In this document: positions 59,961 to 64,000 of the stretch, piece by piece
How positions within the stretch are numbered: the first letter of the stretch is position 1
How the letters are laid out: the number at the start of each line of letters is the position of its first letter
Source: Bog-473 sp963736525
Lineage (GTDB): Bacteria > Actinomycetota > Acidimicrobiia > Acidimicrobiales > RAAP-2
DNA length: 64,000 bases
Direction of reading: 5' to 3'
Assembly (NCBI GenBank): GCA_963736525.1
Contig: CAVTPF010000010.1
Span: 248,001 to 312,000, forward strand
Position numbers and translations under genes: made by a program
The notes under the pieces: generated by a model
Databases searched by the model: none
What the model saw: the letters and a program-made list of their open reading frames with translations, nothing else
Told to the model about the DNA's origin: nothing

Positions 59961-60307
59961 GGGGGTGATTGGCTTCGACTTCGGTCGTCAAGGTAGGAGA
60001 AGCGAGCCGTGGTCTCCGGAACCACGTTAAAGAGCCGGAACCAAAAACAAACGCCGAGCCTCAGCTCGCGATCGCTGCTTAGGTAGCGACGTCCAGCCGG
60101 TCCCTGCCCTACGGATCGGATCTTGGGCGTCATGCAGTAGGGCTTACTCAGTGGCTCATGCCAACTGAACGCTGAGGACACTTTCGTTGGCTACGGGGCG
60201 GCACTGCCGCCGGCAGAAGTGCCGCCCCCGACAATCTTGTGCCGGCTGCGCTCGGAGAAGGCCTGCTGCGGCTCCGAAGGACGCGGGTTCGATTCCCGCC
60301 ACCTCCA
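59961..60307 (+). ncRNA. ssrA: Transfer-messenger RNA (tmRNA)
   Basis: 5' GGGGGTG (59961-59967) pairs with CACCTCC (60300-60306), discriminator A at 60307. The tRNA-like part shows GATTGGCTTCGAC at the 5' end and the T-arm GCGGGTTCGATTCCCGC (60283-60299) at the 3' end. The tag frame ends at TAG 60080-60082 and its last residues read NAEPQLAIAA; the resume codon cannot be fixed by eye. CCA is not encoded (CGA follows). TAGAAT at 59916-59921 may be the promoter box. It is adjacent to smpB. Confidence 0.93.
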
Positions 60308-60412
60308 CGAACGATTCCCCTGCCCAAGAATGCCGCAGGTCAGGGCCTTATTCTTTGTCCGGCCGGGTCGGCGATGAGCCCAAAGGGCACGAAAAGGGCA
60401 CAGCGCAACCCA

Positions 60413-60448
60413 TTGACGGCAAGGAACAAGTGCCGTACAATGTACGGC
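60413..60448 (+). promoter_or_regulatory. Promoter and operator of the toxin-antitoxin operon
   Basis: TTGACG (60413-60418), 17 bases, TACAAT (60436-60441), then 7 bases to ATG 60449: a near-consensus promoter giving a leaderless transcript. A perfect inverted repeat GCCGTACA-A-TGTACGGC (60432-60448) covers the -10 box and the transcription start, the expected place for antitoxin autorepression. Confidence 0.75.
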
Positions 60449-60733
60449 ATGGCAAGTAGGACTGAGCGTATCGAGGCGCGGGTAGCGCCTGAGCGAGCTG
60501 AGCGAATCCGTTTCGCCAGCTCCCTCTCCCACACGTCGGTTTCGTCTTTTGTGGTCGACGCCGCCAGCGAGAAGGCTGAGCAGGTAATCGCCGAGACGAG
60601 TTACACCGCCGTCCCTGACGACTATTTTGACGCCCTCCTCCGCGCCCTCGACAGGCCGGCACAGCCGATAGCGGCACTCCAGCGGGCTGCTGCGGCCGTA
60701 GCCACGAACCCGGTGTTCCGTCAAAAAGACTGA
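60449..60733 (+). CDS. DUF1778 antitoxin (TacA-like)
   Basis: Antitoxin of 94 residues. The N-terminal ribbon-helix-helix is ASRTERIEARVAPERAERIR then ASSLSHTSVSSFVVDAASEK, the DUF1778 pattern, binding DNA and probably the palindrome upstream. The C-terminal part (DDYFDALLRALDRPAQPIAA) resembles the segment that wraps the toxin. An in-frame ATG at 60440 lies inside the operator, so ATG 60449 is preferred. The acetyltransferase toxin gene starts 10 bases after its stop. Confidence 0.88.
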   Translation: MASRTERIEARVAPERAERIRFASSLSHTSVSSFVVDAASEKAEQVIAETSYTAVPDDYFDALLRALDRPAQPIAALQRAAAAVATNPVFRQKD

Positions 60734-60742
60734 GTACTTCCC

Positions 60743-61243
60743 GTGTGGGCCTCCGAGCGCATCAGCAGCGCTCACCGCGCCGAGCGTTTCCGCTGCGGCA
60801 AAGAGGCCCTCGACAAATGGCTGGTGGAAGCCGCCCTCAACGCTGACCGGGCAGACACGGCCCGCACCTGGGTTTGGAGTGACGGTGACGAGGTGCGGGC
60901 GTATTTCGCTCTCTGTCCTCATGACGTGCAGCGTGACTCCCTCCCCGGGAAGCTGGCCAGGAACGGTCCTGCGGTCATTCCAGCCATTCTGCTCGCCAAG
61001 CTGGCCCTCCACGAAGACTTGAGGGGCCAAGGCTACGGAGCCCAACTCCTCGTGGATGCGGTGAGTCGAGCTGTCAACGCCATCGATGAGGCGGGTGGTC
61101 GAGTCGTTGTGGTTGATGCCATCGACGATGAGGCGCACAGCTTTTATGAGCACTACGGCTTCAAGGCGGTCCCGGGCCTAAGTTCTCGCCTCGTCATGCG
61201 CTCCACTGACGCCCGGGAGAGTCTCACCACGCCGCCCCAGTAG
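60743..61243 (+). CDS. GNAT acetyltransferase toxin (TacT-like)
   Basis: GNAT-fold protein of 166 residues. Acetyl-CoA loop is LALHEDLRGQGYGAQLLVDA (RGQGYG core), and FYEHYGFKAVPG carries the Tyr that acts as general acid in TacT. TacT-type toxins acetylate the amino group of aminoacyl-tRNA and stop translation; the antitoxin neutralises them. GTG 60743 lies close behind the DUF1778 gene. The pair sits next to the tmRNA 3' end, where mobile DNA often inserts, and its base composition looks less GC-rich than its surroundings. Confidence 0.87.
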   Translation: MWASERISSAHRAERFRCGKEALDKWLVEAALNADRADTARTWVWSDGDEVRAYFALCPHDVQRDSLPGKLARNGPAVIPAILLAKLALHEDLRGQGYGAQLLVDAVSRAVNAIDEAGGRVVVVDAIDDEAHSFYEHYGFKAVPGLSSRLVMRSTDARESLTTPPQ

Positions 61244-61249
61244 CCGATA

Positions 61250-61565
61250 TTGCCTCACGCCGCCGCCCGCCGCAGCTCCCGCCGCTCGACGTCCGCCGCC
61301 GGACCAGGTCCCGATGCCAGCGGAGCAGCGTCTCGGGCTGAACGAAGAACCTCCCCAAGCGCCGGCGGCAAAGAAGCCGGCTCAATCCGGCGAACAGAGC
61401 CCGGTCGCTGGGTCGCAGCGCCGGGCGGGCCACCTGGCGGCGAAGCACGGTCACTTCGTGTCGGAGCATGACGACCTCGACTGCCAGTTCGCTGTTCTCA
61501 GAGCCGCGGAGTCGAAGCAACCGGAGGATTCGGACGAAAGCCAGGTAGAGGAAGGAGAGCGCCAT
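61250..61565 (-). pseudogene. Truncated integrase/transposase remnant
   Basis: From ATG 61565 on the minus strand, about 90 residues match the N-terminal region of integrase-core transposases common in actinobacteria: LYLAFVRILRLLRLRGSENS, VEVVMLRHEVTVLRRQVARP, LLCRRRLGRFFVQPETLLRW and HRDLVRRRT. The frame then loses similarity (after about 61300) and stops at 61224, so the DDE catalytic domain is missing. It is a relic of an insertion sequence, inserted tail to tail against the toxin gene. Confidence 0.8.
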
Positions 61566-61780
61566 GGCTCAGTTTCGACGTGACCCTCATGCCGACGAAA
61601 GTCCAGCTGAACCGGATCGGATGAGATTCTCGGCACCCACAGGTGGCAATTGCACGTTGTTCATCGTTCCCTCGCAATGCGGTTATCGCCGGTGTCGGTG
61701 ATGGGAGTCAGGCGCCGCGGGCGGCGCAGCGAGCGCCGCCGGCTCCGTTAGCACTCACTGTGGATCTGTGGCGCCCTTCC
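61566..61780. other. Intergenic region with IS flank and a hairpin
   Basis: The first 70 bases next to the transposase start probably belong to its upstream region; I cannot define the terminal inverted repeat. GGCGGCGC (61720-61727) pairs with GCGCCGCC (61733-61740) around AGCGA, a hairpin about 40 bases behind the P-type ATPase stop, a plausible terminator for it. Confidence 0.45.
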
Positions 61781-64000
61781 TTACTGGCGGGCGTCGTCTT
61801 CTCCGCCAACTCTCGCGCGAACGGCACGCAGCTCTTCAAGATCCCAGACCTCGCCCAGAACCGAGGAGTGTGAACGCCCGAACCGGGCGATGACCCACGG
61901 GGCGATCACTGAGGCGCCGGTGGCGGTTGCCGCCGCGCCGGCGCCGATACTCCATCCAAGAGGGCCAAGTGGTGTGCAGCCGAAGAACTGGCTGACGACC
62001 GGTGTCTGGACGACGGCCGCGAGGGCTGCCGCCGAGGCCACCGTCGACACCAGCACCAATGGGCTTGTGGCGCCAATGACCGCCGTCTGACCGAGCTGGG
62101 ACCCGACCAGTGCCACCAACGCGACGGTGCTGGCGCGGCGACGGGTGCCCGTTCCGCGCGCCAGGAGCCATCCTCCCATGGCCCCCCCGGCGGTCGTGGT
62201 GGCCCGCAGGGCGATCTGTCCCACCAGGGCGGAACCGAGGGAGGCGTCGGGGCCCTCGTGGGCCAGCATCTCGGGTGAACGATTGGCCGGCGACTGCATC
62301 GCGATGGTCATGGCCGGCAACATGTCGGTGAAGAGATTGACCAGCAGGAGCTGGCGGGCTCCCAGAGGCGATGCACCGGCCAGCGCGGTGGCGGCCACGG
62401 TGAAGGCGACCTCACCCGCGTTGCCGCCGACGAGTATTGCCAGGGCGTCACGCACCGAAGACCACAGGGCACGGCCTTCGACGATGGCCGTCAAGATGGT
62501 CTCGATGCGGTCGTCCACCACCACCAGGTCTGCCGCCTCGCGGGCGGCGGGCGAAGAGCGATCGCCCAGGGCGATCCCGGCATTCGAGAGTCGGATCGCG
62601 GGCGCGTCGTTGGCGCCGTCTCCGGTCATCGCGACCACGCGACCGTTGCGCTGGTAGGCACGGACGATGCGGACCTTGTCGGTCGGGGTGACCCGTGCGA
62701 ACACCGAGATCTCGTTGAGTGCTGCGTCGAGCTCACTGTCGGTCATGGCATCGAGGTCGGGGCCGGTGACCACACGGTGCCCGGCGACGATGTCGAGCTC
62801 GTCGCCGATGGCCCGGGCAGTGCTGGGATGATCACCGGTGATCATCACCACCTGGATTCCCGCGGCCCGTAAATCGGCGACCGCCGCGGCGGCCGTCGGG
62901 CGCACGGAATCGGCCAAGCCGAGGAAGCCGGTCAGCTCCATCGCGCTGACCCGTTCGTCCACCACCTCCGAGCGATTCGAGGCAGACCGCTCGGCCACCG
63001 CCAGGACCCGCAAGCCTCGCTCAGCCAGCCGTTCTACCTCGGCATCGAGGAGGCGCCGGACCGCAGCGTCGAGCGGCACCGGGCCCGCCGGACCGAGCCA
63101 TGACGTGCAGCGCGGAACGATCACTTCGGGGGCGCCCTTCACTGAGACCCGGGCACCGGACGGCCCGCGCCCAACGACGGCGTGGTAGCCGCGCGCCGGG
63201 TCGAAGGCCAGCTGGCCCAGCACGTCCCAGCCGTCCAACCCGTCGGCCGCCGACACCCCGACGGAGTGCGCCCCGACCAGCACGGCCCGGTCGGTTGCGT
63301 GAGGCAGGTCGGCCACGGTGTCGCTGGCCGAGCCGGGACTGGCTCGGAGAGCCGCGGCGAGCACTGCCCTGGACCGCGGCCCCATCTCGTCGATGCGCTC
63401 GTTCGTGTCGCCGTCGGACACCCGCTGCAAGCTGATCGCGCCCACCGTCAGGGTTCCCGTCTTGTCGAAGCACAGCGTGTCGACCCGACCGAGGGCTTCG
63501 ATGGTGCGGGGGTTTCGGACCAGGGCGCCACGTGCGGAGAGCCGTCGGGCTGCGGCCAGCTGCGCCACCGACGCCACCAGGGGGAGGCCCTCGGGAACGG
63601 CGGCCACCATCAGGCTCACCCCCGAGGTGACGGCTTGCCGGGGACCGTGGCCTCGCAGAACCGTCAGACCCCCGACGACGAGCCCGCTGGCCATGGTCGC
63701 CGGTACGGTGATCGCGGTGAGCCTGCTCAGACGGGCCTCCACACCGCTGGGCGGTGGTTCGGGCGCGTCGGCCAGGCTGCGTCCGACTTCTGTCTCGCCA
63801 CCGACGGCCACCACGACCGCCAGGGCCCGACCGTTCGACACCGTCGTCCCTTCGTACAGCATGCAGAGTCGATCTGCGATGGCGGCTCCCGGCACCGGAG
63901 CCGACTGCTTGGTCACTGGGAGCGACTCGCCGGTCAGAACGGATTCATCGACCTCACAGGCTTGGGCCTCGAGAATGCGGCAGTCGGCCGGCACCACCTC
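61781..64000 (-). CDS. Cation-transporting P-type ATPase, C-terminal part (5' end outside window)
   Basis: Membrane pump, 739 visible codons, open to the window end on the 5' side. Numbering from ATG 63997: actuator-domain TGES at 22-25, membrane motif VAAVPEGLPLV near 130-140 (PEGL, as in P2-type pumps), phosphorylation site Asp177 in DKTGTLT, KGAPE for nucleotide binding, TGDHPSTARAI and MTGDGANDAPA as hinge, then C-terminal membrane helices. PEGLP and the late helices resemble calcium/unknown-ion pumps and mycobacterial CtpI/CtpH rather than heavy-metal (CPC) pumps. ATG 63997 is not a true start, since VPAD lies inside the actuator domain. The ion is unknown. Confidence 0.9.
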   Translation of the reverse strand, partial: EVVPADCRILEAQACEVDESVLTGESLPVTKQSAPVPGAAIADRLCMLYEGTTVSNGRALAVVVAVGGETEVGRSLADAPEPPPSGVEARLSRLTAITVPATMASGLVVGGLTVLRGHGPRQAVTSGVSLMVAAVPEGLPLVASVAQLAAARRLSARGALVRNPRTIEALGRVDTLCFDKTGTLTVGAISLQRVSDGDTNERIDEMGPRSRAVLAAALRASPGSASDTVADLPHATDRAVLVGAHSVGVSAADGLDGWDVLGQLAFDPARGYHAVVGRGPSGARVSVKGAPEVIVPRCTSWLGPAGPVPLDAAVRRLLDAEVERLAERGLRVLAVAERSASNRSEVVDERVSAMELTGFLGLADSVRPTAAAAVADLRAAGIQVVMITGDHPSTARAIGDELDIVAGHRVVTGPDLDAMTDSELDAALNEISVFARVTPTDKVRIVRAYQRNGRVVAMTGDGANDAPAIRLSNAGIALGDRSSPAAREAADLVVVDDRIETILTAIVEGRALWSSVRDALAILVGGNAGEVAFTVAATALAGASPLGARQLLLVNLFTDMLPAMTIAMQSPANRSPEMLAHEGPDASLGSALVGQIALRATTTAGGAMGGWLLARGTGTRRRASTVALVALVGSQLGQTAVIGATSPLVLVSTVASAAALAAVVQTPVVSQFFGCTPLGPLGWSIGAGAAATATGASVIAPWVIARFGRSHSSVLGEVWDLEELRAVRARVGGEDDARQ

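Noticed and set aside
60239..60448. Upstream extension of the antitoxin frame
   Set aside because: It overlaps the tmRNA 3' end and the promoter/operator; the family homology starts at 60449.

Overview
The window is GC-rich, densely packed DNA from a bacterial chromosome. It is most likely an actinobacterium, probably of the class Acidimicrobiia. Supporting signs are GTG/TTG starts, an F420-type luciferase-like oxidoreductase family, mycothiol-type DinB proteins, a wax ester synthase (WS/DGAT), and the CysM-CysO-Mec cysteine pathway known from Mycobacterium. Two exported proteins also carry GYW-type propeller repeats that I associate with Acidimicrobiia. The class assignment is inference; no rRNA gene is present to settle it.

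Layout. 1-8.5 kb: a catabolic block with two acyl-CoA synthetase-type ligases, a hydrolase-TetR fusion, an orphan ABC substrate-binding protein, a P450, a TetR regulator and a propeller protein. It looks less GC-rich than the rest and ends at the 3' side of a tRNA-Gly. 9-12 kb: a methyltransferase and a three-gene cytochrome b6-like membrane operon. 12-20 kb: WS/DGAT, dUTPase, oligoribonuclease, an acyl-CoA synthetase, a peroxiredoxin, a crotonase and a HAD hydrolase. 20-36 kb: a surface polysaccharide locus with five family-4-type glycosyltransferases, three methyltransferase-like proteins, two exported repeat proteins and a Wzm/Wzt-type exporter directly behind clpP. 36-50 kb: tRNA-Leu, a large membrane protein, glycerate kinase and many lipid/redox enzymes (SDRs, P450, luciferase-like oxidoreductases, MaoC-type dehydratases, nitroreductase). 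50-57 kb: rph-rdgB (rdgB frameshifted), a second large membrane protein, a flavin amine oxidase and a Fic/Doc-like bicistron. 57-60 kb: cysM, cysO, mec, smpB and tmRNA. 60-64 kb: a TacA/TacT-type toxin-antitoxin pair and a broken transposase next to the tmRNA 3' end, then a P-type ATPase running off the window.

How the genes work together. mec, cysO and cysM together form a protein-thiocarboxylate route to cysteine. smpB and ssrA give trans-translation. The polysaccharide genes form 4-base-overlapping cassettes (methyltransferase, glycosyltransferase, glycosyltransferase) used twice, with an ABC exporter alongside. Many scattered genes point to fatty acid, steroid-like or aromatic catabolism through CoA thioesters.

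The most general signal is regulatory. Nineteen genes have a TANNNT box ending exactly 6-8 bases before the start codon, so their transcripts are probably leaderless. In several cases this decides the start codon.
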